NCBI GenBank assembly: GCA_001414485.1
Contig: LLEY01000132.1
Span: forward strand, 62,001 to 126,000
Length of the DNA: 64,000 bases
Direction: 5' to 3'
From: Calycina herbarum
Lineage: Eukaryota > Ascomycota > Leotiomycetes > Helotiales > Pezizellaceae
Positions 23,321 through 35,877 of the stretch are shown here, piece after piece. The number at the start of each line of letters is the position of its first letter. Position 1 is the first letter of the stretch. The notes below the pieces were generated by a model. It made no database searches, was not told the DNA's origin, and saw nothing but the letters and a program-made list of their open reading frames with translations. The position numbers and the translations under genes are program-made.

Positions 23321-23700
23321 TTTGGGAGTAAGATTGGGGGAAATGGGAGTCAAAAAATCGAGTTTGCGAAAGTTAAATAGTCTGCGGAGTAGCAGATGAA
23401 ATGAATGAATGAAATGTATGAAATGCGTGAAATGAGAGAAATTTCCGTAATTTAATTTGTGAGAATTAATACGGAGAACATTAGCAAAAAGTTGGCTAAT
23501 ACAAATACAAAACAAAAAACAAAAAACAGAGTTATCTTAATAAACTAAAAATAATTTATAAATACTATAACGTGATCCATCACCGAGCTGCGTACATCAC
23601 CGAGCTGCGCACTTTTATCGACTTCTACTACTTTAAAATATAATAAATCAACTACAACAATAGATAAAACTTATTACTCTTCGGATTCTAATAAGCTAGA
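23321..23700. other. 3' flank of the ABC transporter gene grading into RIP-mutated DNA
   Basis: It contains degenerate gaaatgaatgaaatg repeats at 23395-23440, an A-rich stretch near 23505-23530, and a perfect direct repeat of CATCACCGAGCTGCG at about 23579 and 23596. Composition turns AT-rich after about 23530. The transcript's end is probably here, but I cannot point to a poly(A) site. Confidence 0.45.
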
Positions 23701-26028
23701 TATTTATTTATTTATTTATTTCTATTTAACGTCAGGCGGAGTCTAGCTCGCGTGGGCTAGGTCCTAAAAGAGTCCCAGTTTTAGGCAAATGACGCTAGGG
23801 GGGTGCTCTAGGCTATAGAGGGTGTAAATGAAAGAACGCTAATTTATAAGAGACAGTTTAAAGAGAAGCCCCACTTCCGGAGCAGCCCTTGTTCTAGATT
23901 AGAATAAGAAAACAGTATATAATAATAGAGAGTAGAGAGTAGAGAGAGATATAAGGTAAAGGAGAGAAAGATTTCTCTATCTAGAGGGACAGATCTTAGT
24001 ATAAAACTTCGTCTTATAGTAGACCTTGTGAAATAGCTCCTTATAGTATAGGCTAAAGAGTATTTAAGGATTCCTCTTAGCCTCTATAAGTAGCCTAGGA
24101 GCTGCTTTGTTTATAAGCCTACAAAAGAGCAGGTGAAATTAAGTCTTCTCCTTTCTACACTTACACTCCTCTAAGGAGAGCAGCGTATTAAGGTAGAAGA
24201 AGCGTAAGTGATACGTAGTAAAGTCTCTATAGCCGGAGCGAGTAGTAATTAAGCGAGCTAGGACCTCTCTTAGTAAGCGAAGTAACCGAGGTTTTAAGGA
24301 CCAGCTATCGAGCCCTAGATTCTTATATAGCTTAGGAAGTGTAGCTTTCTATAGCTTCTTTGTAAGCTGTATCCCTGTCTCTTTAACCTCTCTCTGAAGC
24401 GTAGCAGTGTAGAGTAAGAGAAGAGAGTTTAAAGGGAGTAGCCGAGCGCCTCTCTCTATAGCTTTATCTGCTATCTTATTACCTTAGATATCTATATAGC
24501 TAGGACACTATATAGTTTAGACTTTCCTAGGGTATAGTAGAGCTAACTTGTTAACTCTATTAAAAGTCTCTTACGAAGTGCTATAGGACCGGTAGGTTAG
24601 TTATAGTATAGCTTCGAGGTTATTAAGACAGATCTAGCACTTCCTAGCCGGTAACTAGAAAGAGGAAGCTAGGGCTAATTTAAGACTATATAGAGCTGCT
24701 CTAGCCTCTGCGTCGTATATCTCTAGTGCCTTACTAAAGGAGAAGACCTTAGTATTAAGGATAACTCCTTCTCTTGTTAGACAGACGCCTTCACCGGTTC
24801 TCTCTAACCGAGAGCTGTCTATAAAGACAACTAGGTCTGTAGCAGAGATAGTAGCGAGGAATTTAAGGAATTTAGCTTTGTAGGATTCCTTCGTCTCTCT
24901 AGAGTTAGGCCCTTCTACTTCTAGAAGGCAGGCTTGCCGGTCAAAGCCTCTATTCTATAGAGGGTCTTAAAGAGGGTTAATCTCTTTAGAGAGGGGGAGA
25001 GCTACGCGAGCACGGTATATAAGCCTAGCTCTAGAGTAAGAGTTATTTATATATCGTTTTAGTAGGTAAGTCGGGTCGAGTCGTCGAGTCCTAGCTTTAA
25101 GTGCTTTGCTTCTAACTATAAGAGTAATTTTCGAGGCTAGAAGGCTAGATTCTATAAGAAGTACTAAGGTAGGAGTGGTTTTATATACTAGGAGGATAAT
25201 CCTAGTATACTTAGCTACTACTCTATCTAGTAGAGTTAGATAACAGCTAATTCGGTTATTTATGCCCCCTACCTAGTGACCTCTGGTTCTAGTACGCCCG
25301 GGGAACCAGGTCTCGCTTCCGAAGTAGGCGATCGACAGAATTCAAGCAGTAGTAGCTTATTTAAGTAGATAAGAGAGTAAGCCTCTTACTATGTTTGTTA
25401 TCCCTTTTAAGGTACTAGCTACTAGTGTAGCCTTGCTAGCTATCCTTCTAACGTGGCTATAAAAGGTGAGATAAGAGTCAAAGAAGATACTAAGCTAGCG
25501 TAGCTCTTACGTAGGCTCTATTGTCTTTCCTACTACTATAATAGAAGGAGGAGGGCGGATACCCCTCCTCTTTTGCTTTCTCTTATAAGAGAAGTAGATA
25601 AGTTCTAACTTTTCAGTATTAAAGGTAATACTCTCTTCTGTTCCCTAAGCTAGTATACTAGCCACCTGTTTTATAAGAACTATAGTATTCCCTGTCCTAG
25701 AGAGCTTAGAAGTAAGTAATCTAATATCGTCAGGGTAGCCGAACCTCTACCGTGTCGGGAGAGAGCCTACTCCTAGGGTAAAGAGTAGCTAGATATAGAG
25801 TATAAAGAGAATTAGTAAGATAGGCGAGCCTTAAGAAAGCCTATATTAAAGAGGGGTAGATACCTCTATCTCCCTATCTAGCTTTACTTTAACTGATCTA
25901 TTAGATAAGAAAGAAGTAACCTATGCTATAAAGCTATACAGCTACTCTTACTTCCGAAGCCTTCTAATAAGCCGGCCTAGGAGTACTATATTAAAAGCGC
26001 TCTTAATATCAAGTATAAGAAGAGAAGC
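23701..26028 (-). mobile_element. LINE (Tad1/I-like non-LTR retrotransposon), 5'-truncated, RIP-mutated
   Basis: Read on the minus strand: DIKSAFN (RT block A, about 25990-26010), a GSPISPILFILY block (about 25800-25850), FGYPDDIRLL (the YxDD catalytic box, about 25715-25745), then an RNase H domain with FIDSSRLER (about 24795-24835) and PSYIDI.GNKIADKAIERGA (about 24445-24505). RT followed by RNase H fits fungal Tad1/I-clade LINEs. In-frame stops are TAG/TAA. The 3' end is an (AAAT)n tail, seen as tatttatttattt at 23701-23724. The 5' part is missing: the sequence ends at the family B LTR at 26029. No product is possible. Confidence 0.8.
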
Positions 26029-26121
26029 TGTCAGAGCTTATAGCAAGTGCTGATGAATTGAACTATAGAGGCTGTCTATGTATAAGAAGATTCGATTGTC
26101 CTTTCCAAGCCAGAGTCCTTA
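26029..26121. repeat. Family B LTR, left part, interrupted by the family A element
   Basis: It starts TGTCAGAGCTTATAGCAAG and runs to gagtCCTTA, matching the first 93 bp of the LTRs at 30352 and 35631. It breaks off at CCTTA, the target duplication of the family A insertion, and resumes at 44993. The five bases before it are GAAGC. Confidence 0.85.
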
Positions 26122-26575
26122 TGTCACGAATCACGTGTTAGCACGTGACGAAGTGAAGTCCAGGCGACGCCCTGACAGGACGAGTACTATTGTAACCCTG
26201 GAAAGGATTGAATATAGTAGGACATATAATCCTAGGATCTTATTACAGTTATATCACGTGACTCGGTTAGGAGCAGTTAGGTAATAGAGTCTAGTTTTAA
26301 GAAGCTCTAGAAATAGAGTTAGACTCTATCTTCGGGACTTCTACTAAGTAGGACTCTAATATAAACGAAGGTTCTATATAAGACTAGTACGTCTACTATT
26401 AGATAGAAGCTTCGTACTTAACTTTAGTTATTAATCTTATTATCTTATTTAATATCTTTAATATAAGTAACGAGTTTACTTCTAAGTAAATAACCTAGTA
26501 TATCTATACTTCTTATCTATATACTAACTTTTAAGACTTAGTTATCTTTATTTAGTTTATTTAAGTTTTGTTATA
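26122..26575 (+). repeat. 5' LTR of the family A element
   Basis: It starts TGTCACGAATCACGTG and ends TTTTGTTATA; 454 bp, the same length as the 3' LTR. The conserved segment ggttctatataagact is a likely TATA-like core promoter, as it is kept in all five copies. Confidence 0.85.
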
Positions 26576-29500
26576 CTTTAAGCACCTACTTAGAAGTAAG
26601 ATCGCTACTATGTCGGCAACCTCTTCTACTCTAAAAACCACCCCGCTAAAGCTAGCTACGGCCTCTCTAGTTACGCTAGTTACTACTCTCTATAAGAAAG
26701 TGAAACTTCTAATTCCAAAGCTGTTTAATAGCTTACTTAAGAAACTAGCTAAGTTTTTAATAAAAGCTTCTTATTACGAATCACGGTATACGTGGTAAGT
26801 AGTCCAGACGGCGCTCTAACAGGACAAGGCATAACATCCGGGAAAGGAAAGTAACACAGGAGGAAATCAGTAATGCGAAGGACATTTAGGATTTCAGGAT
26901 CTCACTGTTGTGGTAATGTTGGAAGTCACGTGGGGTCATGTGACGTGATCGCCTACATCGCTCTGATCGCTTTGATCGCGAGCGACGCGAGCGACGCGAG
27001 CGATGTGAGCGACGTACTTGGGAACGAAGGTTCTATATAGGACTGGCACGTCTGCCATTAGATAGGAGCTTCGTGCTCAACTTTAGTTATCAATCTTATC
27101 ATCTTGTTTGACATCTTTGATACAAGTAACGAGTTCACTTCCAAGTGAACAATTGATCGCGTTTGTACTTCTTACCTGTATACCAACCTTCGAGACTTAG
27201 CTATCTTTGTTTAGTTCGTTTGAGTTTCGTTACACTTCTCTCTACTTAAACTTTTATTATACTTAGTTTAAAAATAAAACTAACTAGGTTATATAGTTAT
27301 CTACTTATCTTGAAGAGGCAGCTTATAACTAGTTAGAACTATATTTAGAAGACTACTAGATAAATAAAACAACTAAGAGAAAAGTCTCTTTTTAGATATC
27401 TAAGAAGATAAGAGATTTATTTAAGAATATTTAAAGGTTTAAAAATAGAATTAACTAAGCTTTTAAAGATATTAATATAAAGAAAAAGGCAGTTAGAGCT
27501 TTATATACACTTAAGTAAAAGGGTTTAGCTACTAAATATACCTTATAATTTTAATAATACTCTATATAAATAAGATAGAATAATAAGGTATTATATAAAC
27601 AATTCTATTATAGACTTAAGAATAACGTTAAAGATAAACTTATCTAAGAGGATTTTCTAGATATACTAAATAAATTAATAAATAATATAATTAAAATTAA
27701 TAACTATATCTATAAAAGGAATCTAGAAAAGAAAGGAAGTTATAGCTATTAATATAGAAAGAGTAGATAAAAAGATTATAAAGATCTTATAGAAATCGAT
27801 ACTACTTAGAAATCTTAGGTTCTAGAGAAGGAATCTAAGAAAGAGAACTCCTAGAAAGAAGGACTGTCTTAGAAAGAAAGAAATCGCTAATATAAGTAGA
27901 ATTTATATTACTTATATAGTCTACCTAGCTATAGAGTAAACAAGTATAATAAGAAAAAGAATATAAAAGAGAAGAAGTAAGCTAATACTATAGTCTAAAA
28001 AGAAGTAGCTTTACTTAATAAAATTAAACTTATAGATTTAGAACTTAAAGCTAGGAGATATAAGACATAAGTCGAAGAAGGTAAGAAAGAGAGTATTTAA
28101 GATACTAATAATAATAGAAATCTACTTCTTAAGAAATATTATAATATAATAGATACTTTAGACATAGTAGCGAGCGCTGTATATTTATAATCTGAAGTAG
28201 AAAATACGTCGCCTATTTAAGAGGAATATAAATCACTACTCTTAACTAGTTCTTTAGAGTCTTTAGACTTATTATCTGGTTTAGAAGAAGAAGTTCGAGA
28301 TATAGGTCCTAGTATAGAAGAAACCTAAGCGTTTACTAGAACATTTAAATAAGGAAATCGCTAGGTATATATAGATAACTAGAAACCAGACTTCTAAAGC
28401 TCTTATTTAACTTAGAGAGTTAATCTAACTCTCTTAATAATATATACTATTAAAAGAGAAGACTATAAAACAATAACTTTAGTTAGCTTAATTACTAGTA
28501 GAGAAACTATTAAAGGAAAAGAACTTAAGTATAGTTAATAATAAGCTAAAAGACCTAGTTATCCTAAAGTAAGAGACGTATAAAGAGTCTACAACGTTTA
28601 AAAGGAAACTAGCTTATAGTTATAGTAAGTCTTAACTAGATTCTAAAGATAGATTAAGATAGCTTTTCTTAGAACAGTACCTAAGAAGTATATACTAGAG
28701 GAATTCGATTATTATATTATAGTTATATTAATTAAAAATAATAGAATAATATTTAGAAAGTATAGTTTACTTAAACTATTTAATATACTTTTCTAGGAAC
28801 GATAGGAATTCGACATAGCTAAATAGATAGAATTAGACTTAGAAGAATATTATTTCCTATTTATAAAAGAATTATAGTTTCTAGAGATAGTATAAGAAAT
28901 AACCGTATATTAGATTAGATATATACTAAGTACTACTACTAATTAGATATTAGAAAAATAGTTTAAAAGAACTTTACCTAATAGAATAGTAAAATATTAT
29001 TAGATATATAAAGTAGCTTTGTCTAATAAAGATAGAGTAGTATTTTTTCCTTAGTCTAGAATAAAAGCAGTTAGAGAAAAGAATATAAGAGACTATATAT
29101 TTAGAGTTTATTATATAAAACTAGAGATATATACTATGTTAGAAGAGAAATAGTTAGTAGTAACTATAGAAATAAGAGAGAAAAAGTTATAAGTTATAAT
29201 TAACTTAGGAGTAATAAACAACTTTATTTCTCTAATAGCTTTAAGAAAGCTAAACGTTCTAATTAAGGAAATAAAACTATACTAACTAGGAGTAGTTAAT
29301 AGAACAGATGTTATATACTAAAATAGGATTATTAATTAGTAAACTATTCTAATAGAAACTAATATTAAAAGACACTACTTAGATATATAATTCGATATTA
29401 TTAAGATAGAAAGTAAGGAAGTAATACTTAGTATACTATAGATTTAAGAACATAATCTAGATATTGATTAAAAGGCTAGAATAGTAACGTTTAGCTAATA

Positions 29501-29961
29501 TAAATATATAAGTTTATATTTATAACTTTAAGACTAGAACAAGGTTAGCGCTACCTCTTCTAACACGCTAGAACACCTTGCCCAGGGTCTTCTACAGGTT
29601 AGTAAGATAGCTAATAACGAAATACCTATATAGTATAGAGAATTTAAGGCTTTGTTTAAAAACCTAGAAGACTTATAAGCCTTGCTAGAATATTACTTAT
29701 AAGATTATAAGATTAAATTAAAAGAGAGTTATTACCTTTTAAAGTAGAAGCTTCGGTTATATAACTAGAAAAGCCTATAGAGAATAGAAAGTTATATAAA
29801 GGAAGGTATTAAGAAGGGATATATTAGAAAATCTAAATTACTAATTACCTTAAATATACTTATTATTAAGAAGAAAGACGACCTAGATAGAAGAGTATAT
29901 ATTAATTACTAAGAAGTAAATTACGCTATAGTTAAGGACGCTTATCCGCTACTACCTAGCT
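26576..29961 (+). pseudogene. Family A gag, protease and start of reverse transcriptase
   Basis: An ATG at 26610 starts MSATSSTLKTTPLKLATAS, the gag N terminus, which continues across the solo LTR at 26772-27234. Gag motifs follow: KQFYYRLKNNVKDKLI (about 27597-27645) and a zinc-knuckle remnant near 27895-27960 (LYSLPSYRVNKYNK). A protease-like NNFISLIALRKLN lies near 29215-29260. RT begins at about 29640 (FKALFKNLEDLQALPEYY, SQVNYAIVKDAYPLLP) and is broken at 29961 by the family C element. Stops are TAG/TAA only in the stretches I translated. Confidence 0.75.
26772..27234 (+). repeat. Solo LTR of family A inserted in family A gag
   Basis: 463 bp, from TATTACGAATCACGG to GTTTCGTTACA, flanked by perfect 5-bp duplications CTTCT (26767-26771, 27235-27239). 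Removing it restores the gag frame (KAS-LYLNFYYT). It retains more TG/CA than its host LTRs, so it is probably a younger insertion. Its U3-like part has tandem gcgacgcga units at about 26975-27010. Confidence 0.9.
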
Positions 29962-30193
29962 TATTACGGCGCTGGTCCGTAACACGTGATTCTCGGTCCT
30001 ACACGTGACCGTCAGAGCCGCAACGCTTGGACGGATTTGTAACGAGATTAAAGGCTCTTTATAGTTAGTAGGAATACCTCTTTTTCGTAGAGTATATATT
30101 CCGTATTCTCTCGTTCTTAGAACTGTAGCTTTAAATTCTCGAATATATATATATATACTCTTATACCTTTGCCTTTAGATATAGATTATAATA
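29962..30193 (+). repeat. 5' LTR of family C
   Basis: It starts TATTACGGCGCTGG (from TGTTAC...) and ends GATTATAATA, matching the 3' LTR's GATCGTAACA with C-to-T and G-to-A changes. It contains an (AT)n run. Confidence 0.85.
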
Positions 30194-30351
30194 TTATTTA
30201 AAGCTTAACTCTTTTTACTCTCTATAAAGGATTATAATATCGACTAGATTCTATACTCGTAATAGCTAGAAGATCTTATACTTATAATAGTATAATTACA
30301 ACTCTTCTTCTCCGTCTATAACAGCCTCTCTTCTTATAAACGGATCCCTCG

Positions 30352-30593
30352 TGTCAGGGCTTGTAGCAAGTGCTGATGAATTGAACTATAGAGGCTGTCT
30401 ATGTATAAGAAGATTCGATTGTCCTTTCTAAGCTAGAGTCCTTACTAACTTATATACTCAGTTAGCTTATTCTAGAGGGTTCTGCCAAGAGTACTCTCGA
30501 AGGTTCTGTCACGTCTATGCGTTGCTAAGCGAGGCCACGTAAATACGTCGCTGGAGTACTCTAAGACTTACTCCACGGGTGTAACCCTTGATA
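30352..30593 (-). repeat. Family B LTR (3' LTR in element orientation)
   Basis: Written on the plus strand it starts TGTCAGGGCTTGTAGC and ends CCTTGATA. It keeps more unmutated CA/TG sites than the partner LTR at 35631. Confidence 0.85.
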
Positions 30594-33500
30594 TTACCCT
30601 CCTTCCTACTCTTAAAGGTAGGTGTATAGGGCTACTATGTCCTCTAACTCAGTAGCAGGTTCCTATGTTAGGTTTGCGTATCCTGTCTATTTAACCTTAT
30701 ACTCGAGTCGAGTATAAGAGCCTTTCCCTAAGAGCTTCTTTTACTGTTAACCTAGTATTCTTTTAACTTACTATTCTATAGTATCGTCTACTAATATTAT
30801 AGGTAGTTGATTATCGTCTGTAATTTAACTAGGCAGCAGGTCTGTAGCTACTAGCCTTAATAAGTCTATATTAAAGACATTATAGATACTAGGCGAGGTG
30901 TCTAGCCTATATATAGACGGGCTAATAACCTCGATAACTATGAACTTAGCGGATCGAGCGTCTAGTTTCTTACTAGCCCTATCTATCTGTATATTCTATA
31001 AGCTTAAGTAAACCTTGTCTCCAACCTTATACGTAGGAGCGGTATTCTGTAAACGATTTACTTAAGTCTCCTAGTCTTATTATACCCTTACTATTAATGA
31101 TTATGCCTATTCTACAATAGCCTTAATCTTTGCTACTATTGCTTCGCTCTTTTAAATTAGTGTTTTTATGTTTATAGGTGCTACAACGTCTGTCAAGGGG
31201 TCGATAGTCTGTAACAGATAACCGTGGCTAAGTTAGAAGAGGCTTACACCCGTTGATGTTAAATCCCGTCCGTTAAAAGCTAGCTATACTACTGGCAGCC
31301 AGTCGGCCTAGTCGTCCTAAGCTATATTAATCCACTGCTATAGAAGCGTCTCGACTTCAGCATTTGCCCGTTCTGTTAACCCGTCAGTTTGTAGATAGAA
31401 GGCTATAGAGATCCGTCGTTTAATCCGTAAGAAGTTACAAAGCGTCTTCTATGCTTGTCTAATGAATTACGAGCCTCTATTAGACACTATTACTCTTAGT
31501 AGTCTATATAAGCTATAGTATATAGTAATAAATAAGCGAGCAAATTCCTCTGATAATATAGTCGAGTTACAGGCTATAAGGAGCACCCCTTTACCTAAAC
31601 GGTCCGTGAACACTGCTATTATATCAGAGCCTTTACTTATAGGTAGTAGTCTAATAAAGTCGATAGAGATCTCCTGCTATTACTGCTTAGGAATTGGTAA
31701 TAGACGAAGCAGGCCTTGTTTACGATCCCTCTAGACCTTAGTACGTCTATAAACTCCACAGTTATAGACAAACTACTTAACTATAGTCTATAGGTTTAGC
31801 TAGAAGAACTCTCTTAAGACTATTGCAATTGTCCCGTTCTTGCTAGGATAGCCCGTAAGTGTAGAATTATAGAGTTCCTATATAATTATAGTCCGTAGCA
31901 GCTTATAGTCGAGGACCTATAGTCTACTCCTAAACTGTAAATCACTATTCTTATCAACTAAGCAGTTAGAGACAGAGACTTTAACTAGAGAAGCGAGGTC
32001 TACTAGAAACACCCTATCTCCTTAGTAGACAGTGTCTATAAGACGCCTAAAGTCCTTGTCCTATACCTTTCCCTCTTCTTAGAGGTTCCATAGTTGGTCT
32101 ATAGACGCTTACTACGTTACTACGTCGCTTACTTAATTCCTCCTGTTTACTAACACTAGTACTAGCTGTATAGTATTTCCTTAAATTATTCTATCTAGAA
32201 TCAGTTATACTATCCTATAATTAAGGCGTTTATCTCCCTCCTCTAGGAGGTCCTAGTCCCTCCTTATTAATATATCTAGTAGTCCTCCCTCTTTGCCTAA
32301 GCAGTATTAGATAATTAGGTTAAACTTGCTAAGTATTAACTACTACCGCATTTGTCTTTCGAACAGTTTATAGACTATTATAAAGTACTTAAGATTCTTA
32401 TAATCCGTAAGTACTATAAACTATCTAATACTTTTTAACTCTGCTTCCTATTCCTTAAGATAACGAATAATAGCTAATAACTCTTTATTATATATTAGGT
32501 AATTATATTCAGTAGGTACGTGTTTCTTTAAGAAGAAGGCTATAGGCCGTAAGACGCTATTCTTTACTTAAGAGAGCACGCCTCCTAAGCAATATCTAGA
32601 GGAGTCTGTCTCTAGGACTGTCTTATAATCTAGGTTAAACTAAGCCAGTACTAGGGCCTCTATAAAGGCCTGCTTTAACTGTTCAAAGGCTCTATTCGCT
32701 TCGTCTCTCTATTAGAAGGATATATCCTTTTTAACAAGTCTGTAAAAAGGGGCTATAATCTGTAAAAAGTCTCTAATAAACCATCGATAGAAATTCGCAA
32801 ATCCTAGGAAGCTAAGAACGCCTTTTACCGTTATTAGTGCTTTCTAATCTATAATAGCTTATATTTTAGCTAGGTCTATTTATAAACCTTTCTCTACTTC
32901 TATAATAAACCTAAGGTACTTTATAGACTATACTTCAAATTCGTACTTATTAATATTAAGCTATAGCCTAGTATCTTAAAGCCTTTATATTACTTTACAG
33001 ACATACTCGCGGTACTGGTTATAGGTGCCGTCTATAAAGACTAAGACATCGTCGACATATACTAAGACAAAGTCGTCTAAGAACTCTTAAAGCATATGAT
33101 TAATATACTACTAGAAAGTGCTAGGAGCATTTACAAGCCTAAAAGAGGTAACAAGCTATTTAAAAAGCTCAAAGCGTGTCCGGAAAGCCGTTTTCTACTC
33201 GTCTTCTTCCTTAATTCGTATCTTATGAAACATAGTAATAACATCTATTTTTATAAACTACTTTGCTTTTCTAATCTAGTTAAGTATCTCTTAGATCAAG
33301 GGTAATAGATAGCGGTCCTTATAAGTTAACTTATTTAGTGCCTAGTAGTTATAACAGAACCGTAGGCCCCCTCCTAGCTTCCTTACAAAGAGTACTAGCG
33401 TAGCTGCTAGAGAGTTACTTACTTAAATAAATTCCTTATCTAGTAGCTCTATTAGGGTTTTACAGAGTACTAACAGCTTATCCCGTGACATATTATAGAG

Positions 33501-35630
33501 TAGCCCCTATAGGACTGTCTCCTCTAATCCGCTGTCCGTCTATAAAAGCTTAATACTATAATTAATTCCTTGTCGGTATACTAGTAACTTGTTTACTTCT
33601 TCTCTGTCGAAAGCTAGGTAGAATTCCAGACCGATCTAGCTAGGCAGCTTTGTCCGCGGGTCTATATACTTCTTTTCTACTAACGCTTTACTAATGTCTA
33701 CAAGGCTAGCTAAGAAAACTTATAGCTTACGTTTACGATCTATAAGAAAGTAGAAGACGGCCGCGCTTACTTACTTATAGAAGTAAGACTTTTCTAGCTC
33801 GCTATAAACTTCTAACCTAGAGTCTTAGAAGAGCAAGCATCCCTTAGTAGCGTTAAGTAAAGCTCGCTCTCTCCTTAACTAAGATTTTCCTAGAATCATT
33901 TTATAGCCCTCGATCTTAGGGACTATATAAGCATAAACCCGTTTCTACTAGTAGCCTCTAATGTCTATACTAAAAGATACTACTTAGGATACAGTATCCT
34001 CTAATACTCCTTCTACTGATTATAAATGCCTTAGTATAATTTATATATAAGAGAGCTAATAACGACGGATAAAACAGTATAAAACAATTCTATAGACTAA
34101 ACACTCTAAATCTACTAAGGCTTATAAAGTAGCTACCCTATTTACTAGAGCTAATATAAGAAGAGGTTTTTCGTCTATATATTCCTACTTAAAATGTCTC
34201 TAAGTATCTATTACTAACAACTCCCTTCGTCGCCCCTACCTACGCTTTCTAACAAGAGCTACTAGTTTTCCGAATCTAAGGAGACATTACCGTCTTCTTC
34301 TTCTAATTCTAGCGCTACCTCCTTAACCTCTGCCTTCTGTTTATAGACCGAATCCGCTGTTACAGGTCGCCTTAGTAGTCTATATAGACATTCTTAAACA
34401 AAATAACCAGTAGCTCTACAGCGAAGACAGCGACTAGTATAAGCACGGTTACTTCGTTCTTTCTAGGATACCTATTTAGTACACTTAGTACTAGTTATTA
34501 AGACTTTAGTAGGTGCTAGTTCCTAATCCATACCCTCTACGAATGCCTTATAGGTAACTTTCGGTCTATTAGCGATATTACCGCTTATTACCTACTATGT
34601 AGTATCTGTCGAGCGTTTCTAAGAGGTCCGTAGTGTTTCTAGAAGAGTCTAGGCCCTAGATCTTAATATTTAAGCTTTATAAGCTCTTAAACAGTCGTCC
34701 GTTTCTTTAATAATAGAGTAGTAAGACTTAAAGTTAGGTTAAGAAGGAACTGTAATCATTGCTTTAACTAACTCGTTACTAAGGATTCAGTTAAGAGACA
34801 CCTTCTTTACGTCGTCTAGCTAAGATCCTCCTCTAGACTCTATAAGTAGGGCTTGCTATTCCGTAAAGACCTCTAGGAATAGTCTTAAGCCTTAGCAGAA
34901 GGATTCTAGCTTTCGTTATACTCTTTCCTTAGCTTACAGGTCTCTAAACATAAACTCTACTCGATCTAAGAAATCACTACTATTAGCTAGCTCTAGCTTG
35001 CCCTATTCCCGTACCTATACTTCTATTCTACGGAGCGCCTTACCTTATAGAGATCTGTTAAGTGTCTAAAACTTAACGTATTTAGTATATCCGTAGTAGT
35101 CGACTTCGATTTTAGCTCATGCTTATTATAACTAAGCTTCTAGCTTATCCGAGTCTTTATAGAATTCTAATAGCAGAGGAAGAGATTTCCTAGGTTTATT
35201 ATCGTTGTAGACCATTTATAAGCAAGCTTCCTCATCTTTCTTTTACTTGTTTATAATCCGTAGACGATCGTCCTCTTAGACAGATATTAACTGATTCTAC
35301 TACTCTTAAACATATTATAGGAACTAGGCGGGTAGCTGATTTAGTATACCGCCTTCTTATAGTTCTCCTATTATCTATAAGTTCTGTAAATACTATGAAA
35401 TAGTCTGTAAGTTCTAGTATTATTATAAAGGCCCGATATATTCTAGTATTACTAAAATAGCCCGATGTGTTCTAGTGTTACTATAAAGGCCCGATGTGTT
35501 CTAGTATTACTAAAATAGCCCGATATATTCTAATATTACTATAAAGGCTCGTTATATTCTAGTATTATTAAAATAGCCTAATATGTTCTAGTATTACTAT
35601 AAAAGCCCGTTGTTTTTAAATCGAATCTAA
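30594..35630 (-). pseudogene. Family B gag-pol, RIP-inactivated
   Basis: On the minus strand a gag zinc knuckle lies at about 34395-34445 (CLRCRATGYFV.EC, with His changed to Tyr and Gln to stop, both C-to-T). The RT catalytic box FVLVYVDDVLVFID lies at about 33035-33070. RNase H and integrase follow towards 31200. A pattern of five or six similar 60-bp segments ('ttctagtattact...aaggcccgat') at 35400-35620 is a short tandem array just inside the 5' LTR. All long frames are broken by TAG/TAA. Confidence 0.75.
35400..35612 (-). repeat. Tandem array of about 60-bp units in the family B 5' leader
   Basis: The phrase ttctagtattactaaaatagcccgat...ataaaggcccgat recurs at about 35410, 35442, 35470, 35500, 35530, 35560 and 35590. 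It is a 29-30 bp unit alternating in two versions (aaaatagccc and ataaaggccc). Confidence 0.7.
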
Positions 35631-35872
35631 TATTAGAGCTTGTAGTAAGTACTGATGAATTAAACTATAGAGGCTGTCTATATATAAGAAGATTCGATTG
35701 TCCTTTCTAAGCTAGAGTCCTTGCTAACTTATATACTTAGTCAGCTTATTCTAGAGGGTTCTGCTAAGAGTACTCTCGAAGGTTCTGTCACGTCTATGCG
35801 TTGCTAAGCGAGGCTACGTGAATACGTCGCTAGAGTACTCTAAGACTTACTCTACGAGTGCAACCCTTAACA
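35631..35872 (-). repeat. Family B LTR (5' LTR in element orientation)
   Basis: 242 bp, starting TATTAGAGCTTGTAG and ending CCCTTAACA; partner of 30352-30593. The family C leader resumes after the CCTCG duplication. Confidence 0.85.
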
Positions 35873-35877
35873 CCTCG

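Larger units (their letters stand above)
30352..35872 (-). mobile_element. Family B Gypsy retrotransposon, full length but dead, inserted in family C
   Basis: LTRs of 242 bp at 30352-30593 and 35631-35872 have perfect flanking duplications CCTCG (30347-30351, 35873-35877). Coding features and the polypurine tract (reverse complement gagtaggaaggagggtaa, ending at 30594) place it on the minus strand. Total 5521 bp. Confidence 0.9.

Noticed and set aside
22446..23515. Long frames overlapping the last ABC transporter exon, including a 273-codon minus-strand frame
   Set aside because: Shadows of a long G+C-richer exon; composition (Arg/Ser runs) is that of antisense reading.
35400..35612. Regularly spaced repeats as a CRISPR array
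   Set aside because: Units are contiguous and degenerate, have no unique spacers, lie inside a eukaryotic retrotransposon and have no cas genes.
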